Shown here in pieces: positions 1 to 9,359 of a DNA stretch of 64,000 nt. Positions within the stretch are counted from its first letter, which is position 1. Each line of letters starts with the position of its first letter. Below the pieces are notes generated by a model, which was not told the origin of the DNA, did no database searches, and saw only the letters and a program-made list of their open reading frames with translations. The translations under genes were made by a program, and so were the position numbers. The stretch is from JAVVEH01 sp032251435 (GTDB lineage Bacteria; Verrucomicrobiota; Lentisphaeria; Oligosphaerales; MVZH01). Location: positions 28,022 through 92,021 of the forward strand of contig JAVVEH010000015.1 in the NCBI GenBank assembly GCA_032251435.1. Direction: 5' to 3'.

Positions 1-1
1 A

Positions 2-925
2 TTTTTCCACCGCTACCCTGAGAAATCGCACCCGATGGCGATCCTGTCCGCCATGGTGGTGAGTTTGTCCAGTTTCTATCCCGAACTGAGTCAGCACCGG
101 CCTGAAGAACCGGACGAGCACATCAGTATCGCCGCGACCCGGCTGATTTCAAAATTGCGCACAATCGCCGCTTTCTCCTACAAAAAGACGATTGGGCAGC
201 CCTTTGTCTATCCCCGGCATGATTTGAATTACTGCGCCAACTTCCTGAACATGATGTTTGATTCTCCCACGATGCCCTATGAGATCAAACCGGAGGTGGT
301 CAAGGCCTTGAACACACTGTTAATTCTGCACGCCGACCACGAGCAAAACTGTTCAACGTCAACGGTGCGCATGGTCGGCAGCGCCCGGGTCAATCTGTAC
401 GCCGCGGTGTCGGCGGGCATCTGCGCGTTATGGGGGCCCCTGCATGGCGGCGCCAATCAAATGGTGATTGACATGCTTGAGGAAATCAAGGTTAGCGGAA
501 TGACTGTGAAAAGCTGTATTGAGAAAGCCAAAGACAAAAGCAGCCCGTTTCGGCTGTACGGTTTTGGCCACCGGGTGTATAAAAGCTACGACCCCCGCGC
601 CACAATCATTAAAAAACATTGCCATGAGGTGCTGCGGGCTCTCGATATAAACGATCCGTTGCTGGACATCGCCATGGAATTGGAGGACGCCGCCCTGAAT
701 GACAACTATTTCGTGGAGCGGAAGCTGTTTCCGAATGTGGATTTTTACAGTGGCATCATTTACCGGGCGATTGGTATTCCCGAAGATATGTTCACGGTGA
801 TGTTCGCCATTGGCCGTCTGCCGGGCTGGATCGCCCAGTGGAAAGAAGCGCGGGAAGATCCACGCTTCAAAATTCAGCGCCCGCGCCAAATTTACACCGG
901 TCCGTCACTCACCCACGTGGATTGA
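2..925 (+). CDS. gltA: citrate synthase, C-terminal part (5' end outside window)
   Basis: Condenses oxaloacetate and acetyl-CoA to citrate, the entry step of the TCA cycle, in the cytoplasm. The reading frame is open from base 2, so the N-terminal third lies to the left. The visible part holds the citrate synthase signatures in order: HPMAILSAMV, HADHEQNCSTSTVRMVGS, the active-site GPLHGGANQ with its histidine, FGHRVYKSYDPRA, and FPNVDFYSGI followed by AIGRLPGWIAQWKE. The C-terminal RPRQIYTG resembles the end of type II (GltA) enzymes. The next gene starts about 125-190 bases downstream on the same strand and is functionally unrelated. Product assignment is secure. Confidence 0.97.
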   Translation, partial: FFHRYPEKSHPMAILSAMVVSLSSFYPELSQHRPEEPDEHISIAATRLISKLRTIAAFSYKKTIGQPFVYPRHDLNYCANFLNMMFDSPTMPYEIKPEVVKALNTLLILHADHEQNCSTSTVRMVGSARVNLYAAVSAGICALWGPLHGGANQMVIDMLEEIKVSGMTVKSCIEKAKDKSSPFRLYGFGHRVYKSYDPRATIIKKHCHEVLRALDINDPLLDIAMELEDAALNDNYFVERKLFPNVDFYSGIIYRAIGIPEDMFTVMFAIGRLPGWIAQWKEAREDPRFKIQRPRQIYTGPSLTHVD

Positions 926-1049
926 CCATCTTCCGCGATATGACGAGTCTACATGCCCTTACTTCCGGGCCGGGGCGCTGGTCTGGTTCATCATGGCGGC
1001 GAGAGCTCCCCGCGGGTGAGTAATTATAATTGACAAGGCGCCTCAGAAG

Positions 1050-2132
1050 TTGAATCATGAGACCTATCATCCTGTCCTGACACCGGCGATACCGGGGGTC
1101 CGGCTTGACCCCGCCGTGACCGCTTGGAAAAACGGGTTGCTTGTCCGCTCCCCGAATTGGCTGGGGGACATCCTGATGTGCATGCCCGCTGTTTATAAAA
1201 TGCGGGGTTGCCTCCCCGCGGGCGCCAGGCTTTTTGTTCTTTGTCCGCAAGGGCTGAGTCCAGTATGGGAGGCCGCTGACTGGGTGGATACCGTGATTCC
1301 GTTTACTGGCAAACGGGTGACGGGACCGAGCAAAAAAGCGGCTCGGGATCTGCGGGCCGGGGTGGGGGTTGTCATGCCCAACTCGTTTGGTTCCGCATGG
1401 GATCTTGTCGCCGCCGGCATCCCTGTGAGGATCGGCCGCGGCGGCCGCGGCCGGTCACTTTTGTTGACCCACCGGCTACCCTGCTGGCGCCGCGGACCAG
1501 GACTGGCCGACAAACACCACGTGAACCATTATTTGGAACTGGCCGCGGTGTTCGGCGACATCACATGGGACGCGGCCTTCCCCCCCCTGGCCATTCCCGG
1601 CCATGAAGCTGTCGCCGCCGACTTTGGAGTGACTGGTGGAAACTGGCTGGCGGTGCTGCCGGGAGCGGCTTATGGCCCCGCCAAACAGTGGCCTGTGGAG
1701 CATTACCGGGCGGTGGCGGAGTGGTGGGAGAAGCGGGGAGGGCGGATAGTGACCCTTGGCACTCAAGGCGATATGGAGAGCGCCGCCGCCATTGTCGCTG
1801 GCTTGAACGGAGCGGTGAACCTGGCGGGAAAGACGAATCTACGCCAACTGATGGCCATTCTGCAAGCCGTGGATGGCGCCGTCGCCAATGACAGCGGCGG
1901 CATGCATTTGGCGGCCGCTCTGGGCACGTCCGGGGTCGGCGTCTTCGGCTCCACCGACCCGATCGCCACTGGCCCGTTGGGCGCGCCGTGGATCATCGCC
2001 CGGGAATCCTGTGACTGCTCGCCCTGTTTTGAGCGCCTATGCCCCCGGGCAGACGACCTTTACACATGCCTGGAAAAGGTGTCCCCCGAGTCTGTAATTG
2101 CTGACTGTCAGCGGATCCTGGCAACCCTTTAG
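1050..2132 (+). CDS. waaF: glycosyltransferase family 9 (lipopolysaccharide heptosyltransferase II-like)
   Basis: Probably transfers a heptose from an ADP-activated donor to the growing lipopolysaccharide inner core, at the cytoplasmic face of the inner membrane. LLVRSPNWLGDILMCMPAV near the N-terminus is the GT9 acceptor-side signature. PGAAYGPAKQWP and NDSGGMHLAAALGTS in the C-terminal half are the nucleotide-sugar donor-site motifs. The 360-residue frame opens with TTG at 1050 and no good ribosome site. A GTG at 1114 would begin six residues before LLVRSP and is an equally good or better start. The sugar specificity (heptose II or another residue) is inferred from family resemblance only. 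Its presence implies a Gram-negative, LPS-bearing envelope. Confidence 0.9.
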   Translation: MNHETYHPVLTPAIPGVRLDPAVTAWKNGLLVRSPNWLGDILMCMPAVYKMRGCLPAGARLFVLCPQGLSPVWEAADWVDTVIPFTGKRVTGPSKKAARDLRAGVGVVMPNSFGSAWDLVAAGIPVRIGRGGRGRSLLLTHRLPCWRRGPGLADKHHVNHYLELAAVFGDITWDAAFPPLAIPGHEAVAADFGVTGGNWLAVLPGAAYGPAKQWPVEHYRAVAEWWEKRGGRIVTLGTQGDMESAAAIVAGLNGAVNLAGKTNLRQLMAILQAVDGAVANDSGGMHLAAALGTSGVGVFGSTDPIATGPLGAPWIIARESCDCSPCFERLCPRADDLYTCLEKVSPESVIADCQRILATL

Positions 2133-2222
2133 GGGTTCCTGAATATGAGACACGCGCAGGACATCTGCGGTGTTCGCAACAGCCACTCCAGTGGATAGGT
2201 TCCTGCCTGTCTGTCTTGGGCC

Positions 2223-3299
2223 TCATTGCGTCTCTGTCGGCACCCCCAGTTTAGTGGCCATTTCATCCAGATTCAACAGATCGTTGTCAATGGTGGAGAT
2301 GCTGACATCTTTCAGGTTCAAGTTGCGGGCGGCTTCCAGAGCGACAATGGTGCTGCCGCCCACGCCGCGCATGGCCTCATTGCGCAGCGTCTCGCCTTTG
2401 GCTTCCGCCTCTTTCACCAGCAGGCTTCCCTGCGCCTTTTTATGAGCGGCGATCACATCCGCGTCAGCCTGTTTCTCCGTCGCGTACTTTTCCGCCTCGG
2501 CCCGAATGGTGACGACTTCACGGTTCGCCTCGGCTTGCATGCGAATGAGCTCGGCCTCTTTTTCTTTGGTGATGATATTGACCAGGCGGCTCGTCTCCGC
2601 CTCAATCACCTGGGTCTTGCCGCTCATTTGTTCCGCCTTGGACAGGGATTTGTTCAACTCAACTTCCTGATCGGACAGTTTTTTCTGGCGGATTTTATTC
2701 TCATATTCCACATCAAACTGAACATCGCGGACCAGGACATCAATGACATCAATAAATTTGTCGCTTAACGCCGCCTGCAAGGCCGTCCGCACCTTGTCGG
2801 ATTTCGCCCGCCGCACCAGCGGATCGTAAAATTCCTCGGTTTTCATTTGACCGAACATTTCCACGCAGGCGTTTTCCGCTTCATTGCGGACGATGGTCCG
2901 GTAACTGGTGCCGCCGCCGAAAAGCTCATACACCTTGTACGCTTTGCCAGGTTGAATCCGGAATTTGACCGTGACATCGACGGACACCATGTAGCCGTCA
3001 GAAGACTGCACCCGGACATCGTCCCGGCTCCGGCGGTCTCCGCGGGACGGATCACGGGACATTTCCAAGGTCTGAACCGTGGCGTCAAATACTTTCCAGG
3101 AGTCAATGGGGCCGAAATCCCGATGCCAGCCTGGGGCGTAATCCGCTTCAACCAGTCCTTTTTTGCCAAAAACACTGTATTCCTGTGTCCGGACCCCCAC
3201 TTGCCCGACATCCACGTACCGGGTCAAGGTCTTGAGAGCCACCGCGCCGATGGCGATGGCGGCGATGACTAAAATGGCGAGATAATTGATGATTTTCAT
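2223..3299 (-). CDS. SPFH / band 7 membrane protein (second of a pair)
   Basis: A 358-residue member of the stomatin-prohibitin-flotillin-HflK/C superfamily, which forms membrane-anchored rings that organise membrane domains or regulate proteases. An N-terminal hydrophobic segment (about residues 4-23) is followed by the SPFH domain to about residue 200. An Ala/Glu/Lys-rich helical region (SKAEQMSGKTQVIEAETSR onward) is typical of the coiled-coil tail. It lies 33 bases downstream of a second SPFH gene in the same orientation, an arrangement like hflK-hflC. Whether the pair acts on an FtsH-type protease is not shown by the sequence. It ends the run that starts at dut. Confidence 0.9.
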   Translation of the reverse strand: MKIINYLAILVIAAIAIGAVALKTLTRYVDVGQVGVRTQEYSVFGKKGLVEADYAPGWHRDFGPIDSWKVFDATVQTLEMSRDPSRGDRRSRDDVRVQSSDGYMVSVDVTVKFRIQPGKAYKVYELFGGGTSYRTIVRNEAENACVEMFGQMKTEEFYDPLVRRAKSDKVRTALQAALSDKFIDVIDVLVRDVQFDVEYENKIRQKKLSDQEVELNKSLSKAEQMSGKTQVIEAETSRLVNIITKEKEAELIRMQAEANREVVTIRAEAEKYATEKQADADVIAAHKKAQGSLLVKEAEAKGETLRNEAMRGVGGSTIVALEAARNLNLKDVSISTIDNDLLNLDEMATKLGVPTETQ

Positions 3300-3332
3300 A
3301 GCTGTTGCCTCTCTATTATTAACGGTGAAAGC

Positions 3333-4451
3333 TTATTTTGTCACGCGGGGTTTGGCGGCGGCGTTCGAATGCTCAAACCGGCTGGTCCGGCCATCCACCG
3401 TGTAAGGCTGCCCGCTGATTTGAAGGTCTTTCAGGCGTTTGGCGTACTCCATCTTGACCATGTTGCGGCCGCCTTCGCCCTCCAGAGCTTTTTTCAGCGC
3501 CTCAATCCCTTTGGCTTCCGCCTCCTTTGTCGCCAGAATCGCCTCCGCGTCTTTTTGCAGCCGGTAGAAATCCGCTTCCGCGCCGATGGTGATCTTGGCG
3601 TAATACGCGTCGGCGCCTTTGCGCGCCCGTTCCGCCTCGGCTTGCGCTTCAATCACAAGTTGTTCCATCTGCCCTCGGAATTGCTCAACCGCGACGTTTT
3701 TCTTGTTGGTTTCCTGGACAATCTGGGTTTCCTGCCGCTGTTTCGCGGCCAACGCCTTGGATTGCTCCTGCAGCACCGCCTGGTCAGCGAGCTTTTTGCG
3801 TTTGATCATTTCCTCATATTCTTTGTAGAACGTGGGGCGGGTGGGGATGACGATGTTGTCGATGACAATGCCATAGGGGGCCAGCCGTTTACTGACATCC
3901 TCACGGGCTTTCAACAAGCGCTCGTCCCGCAGGGCGGCGTCATAAAATTCCTCCGTGGTCAGTTCCCCGAGGTAATTCCGGCAGATGGACCGCACAAAGT
4001 CCCGGGTCCACTTTTGCTTATAGTTGTCACCCGGTCCGGATGTGGTCACCACGACATCCGCCATATCCGGATCAATGCGGTATTGCACCTTCACGTCCAC
4101 GTACACGTCACTGCCGTCCATGGTTTTGATTTTCAAGTCGTCTTTTCCTTGGCGTTCTCCGCGCTCAGTGGTGGCCGTCATGTCCAGGGTTTGAATGGTT
4201 TTGTCCAGCACGTAGAAGCGTTCGGTGATACCATTGTACCAGTGCGTTCCTGTTTGCGAGACGCTTTCCAGTTTGCCGGTGATTTTATTCAGACGCACAC
4301 CGACTTCGTCGCCTCCGACTTTGGCGAAACGGACCGCGTTGATAAGCACCAGGGCCAGCAGGAAGAAGGCGAGCCCCACCGAGACCAGGCCGCCGCCGAA
4401 TTGTTTCAGGACGCGCAACGCGTCGGGATTTGGATATGACATTCTGTCCAT
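3333..4451 (-). CDS. SPFH / band 7 membrane protein (first of a pair)
   Basis: A 372-residue SPFH protein paralogous in layout to its downstream neighbour. One transmembrane segment lies at about residues 20-40 (GGLVSVGLAFFLLALVLINA). A band 7 domain follows (DEVGVRLNKITGKLESV onward), then a long charged helical tail (LQEQSKALAAKQRQETQIV). An AAGGA ribosome site sits about 10 bases before the ATG at 4451; an in-frame ATG at 4442 is also possible. It follows recQ by 65 bases, so the two may share transcripts. The pair recalls HflK/HflC but could equally be a flotillin-like pair; the partner is not identifiable here. Confidence 0.9.
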   Translation of the reverse strand: MDRMSYPNPDALRVLKQFGGGLVSVGLAFFLLALVLINAVRFAKVGGDEVGVRLNKITGKLESVSQTGTHWYNGITERFYVLDKTIQTLDMTATTERGERQGKDDLKIKTMDGSDVYVDVKVQYRIDPDMADVVVTTSGPGDNYKQKWTRDFVRSICRNYLGELTTEEFYDAALRDERLLKAREDVSKRLAPYGIVIDNIVIPTRPTFYKEYEEMIKRKKLADQAVLQEQSKALAAKQRQETQIVQETNKKNVAVEQFRGQMEQLVIEAQAEAERARKGADAYYAKITIGAEADFYRLQKDAEAILATKEAEAKGIEALKKALEGEGGRNMVKMEYAKRLKDLQISGQPYTVDGRTSRFEHSNAAAKPRVTK

Positions 4452-4516
4452 AATGGATTTGTTCCTTTTTTTGGGGTTGATTGAGACAGGTTTTACACGC
4501 GTGTGACCATTACATA

Positions 4517-6859
4517 TCAGTGCTCCGGACGGGCGCCGCCCGTCAACGTATGGTGTTTGATGATGTCGAGAAACTGGGGAATGATGGTGCGTCCCTTTGT
4601 CTCTCCCACTCCCTTGATGGTGGCGATGGCCTCTTCAGGGGTCCGCGGCCGTTTGACAGCCAGCTCGTTCAGTGAGGCGTTGGATAAAATCCGGTACGGG
4701 GGTTGTCCGCGCCGCGCCGCCAAGTGCCCGCGTAACCGTTTAAGGGCTTCCAGCAAGGAGTCAGAATCCGAAAAAGCCGCCGTGACGGGGGGGGTGCGCG
4801 TCACATTTTTTTTCTTTGAGAGCGGCAGGTGGATCTCCGGCGCCGCGCCGCCATCCAGAATTCGGAGTCCGGCGGCTGAGATGTCGATGGTCGGATAATC
4901 TGAATCACCGGTTTGAACCAGCAGACCGGCTTTTTCCAACTGGCGGATCACGGTGAGCAGCTCCCGCGTGGAATAAGCGGTTAACACGCCAAAATCGGGC
5001 CGGGTGTCCAAACCTTTGTCCAGCACCCGGTCAGTGCGCTCCCCGCTGAGTATTTCCGCGATCCGTGTGCGGCCAAAACGTCCCGCTAAATCCGAGACGG
5101 TCGCCAGGACATCGCGAATCAACGCCTGGTCATGAGCTGAGAGCGGCTTGGCGCCGGGCGCGGAGCCCGCGCAGGCGTCGCATCTCCCGCAGCGCCAACG
5201 CTCCTTGTTCTGGCCAAAATACGAGATTAAAAACCGCTGCCGACACCCATGATCCCGGGTATATTCCAACACGTTTTCCAGCCGTTCCATATCCGTGTCC
5301 CGTTTATCCTTCAGCGATTGAAAATCACCTGTCGGCAAGGCGTTGTCGATATTGGTCAAGGCGACTGTCCGGGAAGAGCGGGGGGGATTCCAGCTCAGAA
5401 TGTCACCGTTAAGATTGGCGAGCACACGCCGGGTCTGTTCCGGCGACAGTCCGGCCACCCGGGCGATTTGATCCAAGGTGCACTGAATACCTGTCAACGC
5501 CGCCTCACCGCCCTGTTCCAGGCAGCGGAAGATCAGCCGGGAGCGTTGAGTCTTTTGCAATTGGTGCAACCGCATCAGCTCATCGCGGTCACCGGAAAAA
5601 CGCAATGTGCCCGTGGCTTCACGATGGTACCCACGTTCAATCTGGCCAAATTTTTCCAGCACGCCGAGAGCCGCTGAGACTTGTCCGTCACTTTTGGCGT
5701 TGGTAAGCAAAGGGGCCAGCTCGGAGGGGGAAATCTCAATCTCCGGGGCGCCGTCGGCCATGATGTGCTGACGCACGTGCTGATAGAGTTCAATGAGCAA
5801 CGCTTTGGGCGGATTGTTGATGTCGATTAGAAATTCATGAATGAACCGGTCCCGAAACGAAAAAAAGAGCACGCAGTCCGCGGGCTGTCCATCTCTCCCC
5901 GCGCGTCCCGCTTCCTGGTAATAGGCTTCCAGAGAGCCGGGAATGTTATAATGGATCACCCGCCGGATGTCCGGGCGGTCAATGCCCATGCCAAAGGCGT
6001 TGGTGGCGATCAACACCGGACACGGGGATTCCATGAACGCCGTTTGCGCTTCCGACCGCTGAGCGGGAGAAAGGCCGGCGTGGTAGGCGATGCCGTCAAT
6101 CTCAGATGTCAGACTATCCACCGCTTTGCGTGTGGATGTGTAAATAATCGTGGGCGCGGGATTTTGCAGAAACTGTTTGATTGATGTTAGTTTATCCGCG
6201 TCAGACGGACATTCCAAAACGGAGAAGGCTAGATTGGGTCGTTCAAAACCGGTGATATGAAAGTCCATATCGGGGCGGCGGAGTTGCCGCTTAATATCTT
6301 CCCGAACCCGGCGGGTGGCGGTGGCGGTGAAGGCGGAGACCTGAGGAATATTGAATTCCGCGCAACAGGCGCCAATCCGCAGATAATCCGGGCGGAAATC
6401 GTGCCCCCATTGGCTGATGCAGTGGGCCTCGTCCACCACCAGGTGGTTGGGTGGACAGCGCTGGAGAAGGTCCCGCATCCACTGGGTTTTTAAACGTTCC
6501 GGCGCGACATAGAGCAGGCGGTATTCACCACGGATCACGGCGTCAAAAACACGTCGTTGCTCAAGAGGAGGGACGGTGCTGTTAAGAAACGCGGCCGGGA
6601 TCTTTCTGGCTCGCAGGGCCTCCACTTGGTCAAGCATCAGGCTGATAAGAGGCGAGATGACCAGCGTGTAGCCGTCATGGAGCAGGGCGGGCAGTTGGTA
6701 ACAGAGAGACTTGCCGGCGCCGGTCGGCATGATCACACAACAGTCCCGTCCCGCGGTCAACGCGTCGACAACCTCACGTTGCCCGGTCAGAAACGTTTCG
6801 AAGTTGAAATATTGGTGGAGGGTTTTCTCCAACAGGCTGGCGGGGGAAGAATGGGGCAT
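4517..6859 (-). CDS. recQ: ATP-dependent DNA helicase RecQ
   Basis: A 3'-5' superfamily 2 helicase that unwinds recombination and replication intermediates. It carries motif 0 (GQREVVDAL), Walker A MPTGAGKSLCYQLPALL at about residues 44-60, VVDEAHCISQWGHDFRPDY (motif II with the RecQ aromatic loop), AFTATAT, and motifs V-VI (NAFGMGIDRPDIRRVIHYN, YYQEAGRAGRDGQPA). A RecQ zinc-binding region follows, with CRQRFLISYFG and CGRCDAC. A C-terminal HRDC domain (about residues 700-775, NASLNELAVKRPRTPEEA) completes the E. coli-like architecture. At 780 residues it is longer than the usual ~610, the extra length lying between the winged-helix and HRDC parts. It starts 20 bases after the preceding gene. 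Confidence 0.97.
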   Translation of the reverse strand: MPHSSPASLLEKTLHQYFNFETFLTGQREVVDALTAGRDCCVIMPTGAGKSLCYQLPALLHDGYTLVISPLISLMLDQVEALRARKIPAAFLNSTVPPLEQRRVFDAVIRGEYRLLYVAPERLKTQWMRDLLQRCPPNHLVVDEAHCISQWGHDFRPDYLRIGACCAEFNIPQVSAFTATATRRVREDIKRQLRRPDMDFHITGFERPNLAFSVLECPSDADKLTSIKQFLQNPAPTIIYTSTRKAVDSLTSEIDGIAYHAGLSPAQRSEAQTAFMESPCPVLIATNAFGMGIDRPDIRRVIHYNIPGSLEAYYQEAGRAGRDGQPADCVLFFSFRDRFIHEFLIDINNPPKALLIELYQHVRQHIMADGAPEIEISPSELAPLLTNAKSDGQVSAALGVLEKFGQIERGYHREATGTLRFSGDRDELMRLHQLQKTQRSRLIFRCLEQGGEAALTGIQCTLDQIARVAGLSPEQTRRVLANLNGDILSWNPPRSSRTVALTNIDNALPTGDFQSLKDKRDTDMERLENVLEYTRDHGCRQRFLISYFGQNKERWRCGRCDACAGSAPGAKPLSAHDQALIRDVLATVSDLAGRFGRTRIAEILSGERTDRVLDKGLDTRPDFGVLTAYSTRELLTVIRQLEKAGLLVQTGDSDYPTIDISAAGLRILDGGAAPEIHLPLSKKKNVTRTPPVTAAFSDSDSLLEALKRLRGHLAARRGQPPYRILSNASLNELAVKRPRTPEEAIATIKGVGETKGRTIIPQFLDIIKHHTLTGGARPEH

Positions 6860-6879
6860 GGAAAGACGGGATGAAATGG

Positions 6880-7299
6880 TTATTTAATTTTGGGCAGTTC
6901 GGGGAGGGTCTCATCTTCTTTGAGAATAAAGGGCTGGTAAAATGTTTCACTGAATGGGTAGCCGTCGGCGAAATCCGCGGGGGAATCCTCACTGCTTGAA
7001 CCGAGCAGACCTTTGTCAACCATGCGGAAAACGATCGCCCCGAAATCTTCCGTGCGGGTGATGCCCCATTCCGTCAAGACATCCAGTGTCAAAGGGCCGA
7101 AGGTCTCCAACGCGATCCGCCGAATGCCTTCCAGTAATTCCTGTCCCCGGATGTGCCGTCCCGCCGCCGGCGACGCTTCCCGGATTTTCTCAGCCGTGCG
7201 GGAGACCGCTTCAGCGACAAAATGATAGGCGTTTTCCCGGTAACTGGAGTCGGTGTCCACCATTTTTTTCACGGCCTGATTGAAGTCGTCACGTTTCAT
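6880..7299 (-). CDS. Minf_1886 family small protein
   Basis: A 139-residue cytoplasmic protein of unknown function. It matches a small family I know as Minf_1886-like, widespread in Verrucomicrobia, Planctomycetes and relatives. The recognisable core is YRENAYHFVAEAV, then RHIRGQELLEGIRRIALETFG, then LDVLTEWGITRTEDFGAIVF. The ATG at 7299 overlaps the HIT gene stop by four bases (ATGA), indicating translational coupling. No catalytic motif or membrane segment is visible. Its constant place among housekeeping genes and its taxonomic spread are the main clues, and it supports a PVC-group host. Family assignment is from memory of the sequence pattern. Confidence 0.8.
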   Translation of the reverse strand: MKRDDFNQAVKKMVDTDSSYRENAYHFVAEAVSRTAEKIREASPAAGRHIRGQELLEGIRRIALETFGPLTLDVLTEWGITRTEDFGAIVFRMVDKGLLGSSSEDSPADFADGYPFSETFYQPFILKEDETLPELPKIK

Positions 7300-7721
7300 G
7301 ATAGCGTCCCGTCTAATCTCTGTTTGATGTTATCCATGATGTCACGGGTTTTTTCCTGAGACGGGGGCCGCCCCCCCGGCGGCGGCAGAACAAGGGTATC
7401 CAGACAAAACCGGGGGATGATGTGAATATGGGCGTGGCGGACGACCTGACCGGCGCACGTGCCGTTATTCACCAGCAGGTTGAACCCGTCGGCTTTGACC
7501 GCTTTCATGACCGCCACCGCCAGGCGGGAAGCGGTCGCCATCAAGGCGCCCTGGTACTCGGCGGGCATGGGCGCTAGACTTGAATAATGCTCTTTCGGGA
7601 CCAGCAGGGTGTGTCCTGGCGCCAGCGGGGCGATGTCCAGAAAGGCGATCGACTGATCATCCTCATAAATCGTGGCGGCCGGCTCCGTCCCGGCGATAAT
7701 ATTGCAGAACACGCATCCCAT
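7296..7721 (-). CDS. HIT family nucleotide hydrolase
   Basis: A histidine-triad protein, probably a nucleoside phosphoramidase or dinucleotide hydrolase acting in the cytoplasm. The N-terminal CVFCNIIAG (Cys pair of the HINT/Fhit-like group), LDIAPLAPGHTLLVPKEHY and the catalytic HAHIHIIPRF triad are all present. The frame also opens with TTG at 7736, but an AAGGAG ribosome site seven bases before ATG 7721 makes that the better start, giving 141 residues. The stop overlaps the next gene by four bases and the upstream amidase gene ends 11 bases before, so it sits inside a compact operon. The substrate is not predictable. Confidence 0.93.
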   Translation of the reverse strand: MGCVFCNIIAGTEPAATIYEDDQSIAFLDIAPLAPGHTLLVPKEHYSSLAPMPAEYQGALMATASRLAVAVMKAVKADGFNLLVNNGTCAGQVVRHAHIHIIPRFCLDTLVLPPPGGRPPSQEKTRDIMDNIKQRLDGTLS

Positions 7722-7732
7722 AAGCCACTCCT

Positions 7733-8704
7733 TCAAGGCGCCCGCAGGGCTTTGTCATAGGCGACAACACCTTGGATAATGCCATAGGCCAGTTTGTCGC
7801 GATAGGCCGCCTCCGCCAATTTTTTATTTTCACCCGGATTGCTCAAGAACCCCAGTTCAATCAGCGCGGCGGCCGCCGGCGCGTCCCGGATAACGACAAA
7901 GTTCGCCCGTTTAATACCCCGGTCTTCCGCTTTGGTATAGTGCAACAGGTATTTTTGCAGTTCAAACGCCAGCCGCATGCTTTCCTTGTCATGCTTGTTT
8001 CCGGGGCTGGACGTGGATTTGGTCTTGCTCCCGTGCGTGGATTTGGTTCCCTTAGGGGTGGCGACATAGGTTTCCACGCCTTTCGCGGACCCCGCGTCCG
8101 CCGAATTCGCATGCAGGCTGATAAACACATCCGGCTTATACTTGGCGGCGATGGTGACCCGTTGATCCAAGGTCATGAATGTGTCCTTGGTCCGGGTTAA
8201 AAACACCCGGAATCCCTTTTTTTTCAAGGCGCCCGCGACCCGTCTGGCCACACTCAGGTTTATCTCTTTCTCTTGAGTGCCGGCGCCGGCGGCACCGGGA
8301 TCCTTGCCGCCGTGTCCGGGGTCGATGACCACTGTCCGCGCGGCCGCCGCCGACAGAACGCTTGTCCGCAGCAGGGGATCAAGGGTCAGGCGGAAATCCG
8401 TCTCACTGATAAAGGCGTGTCCGCCGCTCGCTTTGACGGGCAGGCAAAGAGTGATCTTTACGTTATTCACCACACACCGCCGGTCATCCACCGTGAAGGT
8501 CATCAGCGAATAGCGGGATTGGCAACGGATATCTTTGGCGCGGTGCGTGTGGACCATGCCATAGTAACGCGCGACATCGGCGAACAGTAAATAACGGTTT
8601 TTGTCAATGTCAATGGTGCGAATTTGAAACGCTCCCCGGCACGTCAGTCCAAATAGCGCGAGGACAATGATCAGCGGGATGAGGTGTGGCGCGGGTCTTG
8701 TCAT
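7733..8704 (-). CDS. N-acetylmuramoyl-L-alanine amidase (Amidase_3)
   Basis: A zinc amidase that cleaves the lactyl-L-alanine bond of peptidoglycan in the periplasm. A signal peptide is visible (PLIIVLALFGLTCRGA). The Amidase_3 domain begins at TVVIDPGHGGKDPGAAG, where the histidine is a zinc ligand. It continues with a conserved Glu (EINLSVARRV), VFLTRTKDTFMTLDQRV, FISLHANSA (second zinc His) and the catalytic-Glu block AALIELGFLSNPGE. About 120 residues precede the catalytic domain and resemble a degenerate AMIN-like region. The ATG overlaps the dut stop by one base (TAATG). It indicates a peptidoglycan-containing cell. No LysM or SPOR domain is seen. Confidence 0.94.
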   Translation of the reverse strand: MTRPAPHLIPLIIVLALFGLTCRGAFQIRTIDIDKNRYLLFADVARYYGMVHTHRAKDIRCQSRYSLMTFTVDDRRCVVNNVKITLCLPVKASGGHAFISETDFRLTLDPLLRTSVLSAAAARTVVIDPGHGGKDPGAAGAGTQEKEINLSVARRVAGALKKKGFRVFLTRTKDTFMTLDQRVTIAAKYKPDVFISLHANSADAGSAKGVETYVATPKGTKSTHGSKTKSTSSPGNKHDKESMRLAFELQKYLLHYTKAEDRGIKRANFVVIRDAPAAAALIELGFLSNPGENKKLAEAAYRDKLAYGIIQGVVAYDKALRAP

Positions 8705-9144
8705 TAACCGAGTCCTGTGCTGCCGAACCCGCCGGCGCCCCGCTTGGATTCCGCCAAATCATCAGCCAAAACCAATTCCACATCCGGTAATTTCTGGATG
8801 ACCATCTGGGCCACGCGGTCGCCGCGGGCGATGGGAAAATCCTCCTTTCCCAAATTCAGCATGATCACGCACACTTCGCCACGATAACCGGCGTCGATGG
8901 TTCCCGGTGAGTTGGGGATGGTGACCGCGTGTTTAGCCGCCAGCCCGCTGCGCGGACGGATCTGCGCTTCAAACCCGGTGGGCAGTTCCAGAAACAAGCC
9001 GGTTGGCACCCGTGTGACTTCACCGACAGTCAGGCGCGTCGCCACCCGGGATCGCACGTCAAACGCCGCGTCGTCATGGTGCGCTTTCGTCGGCTTAAGA
9101 TCCTCATCACCGGCACTCATACGGAATTTCACGGAAATGGACAT
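8704..9144 (-). CDS. dut: dUTP diphosphatase (deoxyuridine triphosphatase)
   Basis: Hydrolyses dUTP to dUMP and pyrophosphate, keeping uracil out of DNA and supplying dTMP synthesis. All five trimeric dUTPase motifs are present: DDAAFDVRS, PRSGLAAKH, GTIDAGYRGEV (with the catalytic Asp), RGDRVAQMVIQ and the glycine-rich C-terminal RGAGGFGSTG. The frame is open further upstream to 9270, but the 42 extra residues do not look like dUTPase. MSISVKFRM at 9144 gives the family's usual ~146 residues. It is the first gene of the seven-gene minus-strand run and lies back-to-back with grpE across about 215 bases. Confidence 0.97.
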   Translation of the reverse strand: MSISVKFRMSAGDEDLKPTKAHHDDAAFDVRSRVATRLTVGEVTRVPTGLFLELPTGFEAQIRPRSGLAAKHAVTIPNSPGTIDAGYRGEVCVIMLNLGKEDFPIARGDRVAQMVIQKLPDVELVLADDLAESKRGAGGFGSTGLG

Positions 9145-9281
9145 AGAAAAACAAGTCTCGTGTTGTTTTTTCCGGGACTTCCCCCGGGAAGGGTGATATT
9201 TTCTTGGTGTCAAGCCCGTACTATAACACGGATAAACGGGCTGGCGATGCGGAAGGACGTGGTTTTCCAAGGTGGTCCGCG

Positions 9282-9309
9282 TTGATTTTCGAGTGTGAGA
9301 AGATACATT
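9282..9309 (+). promoter_or_regulatory. possible sigma-70-type promoter for grpE-dnaJ
   Basis: TTGATT at 9282-9287 and TACATT at 9304-9309 are separated by 16 bases and lie about 50 bases before the grpE ATG. The intergenic region with divergent dut holds no CIRCE-type inverted repeat. HrcA control is therefore not supported by the sequence. The promoter call itself is weak. Confidence 0.35.
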
Positions 9310-9359
9310 AACGGCTTATTTTTCCCAATCACACGCAGTCACAGATATCAGGATGCCAT

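Noticed and set aside
3369..4439. 356-residue open frame opposite an SPFH gene
   Set aside because: Antisense shadow; composition follows the coding strand and no domain is seen.
9271..9359. CIRCE heat-shock operator before grpE
   Set aside because: No TTAGCACTC-type inverted repeat is present.
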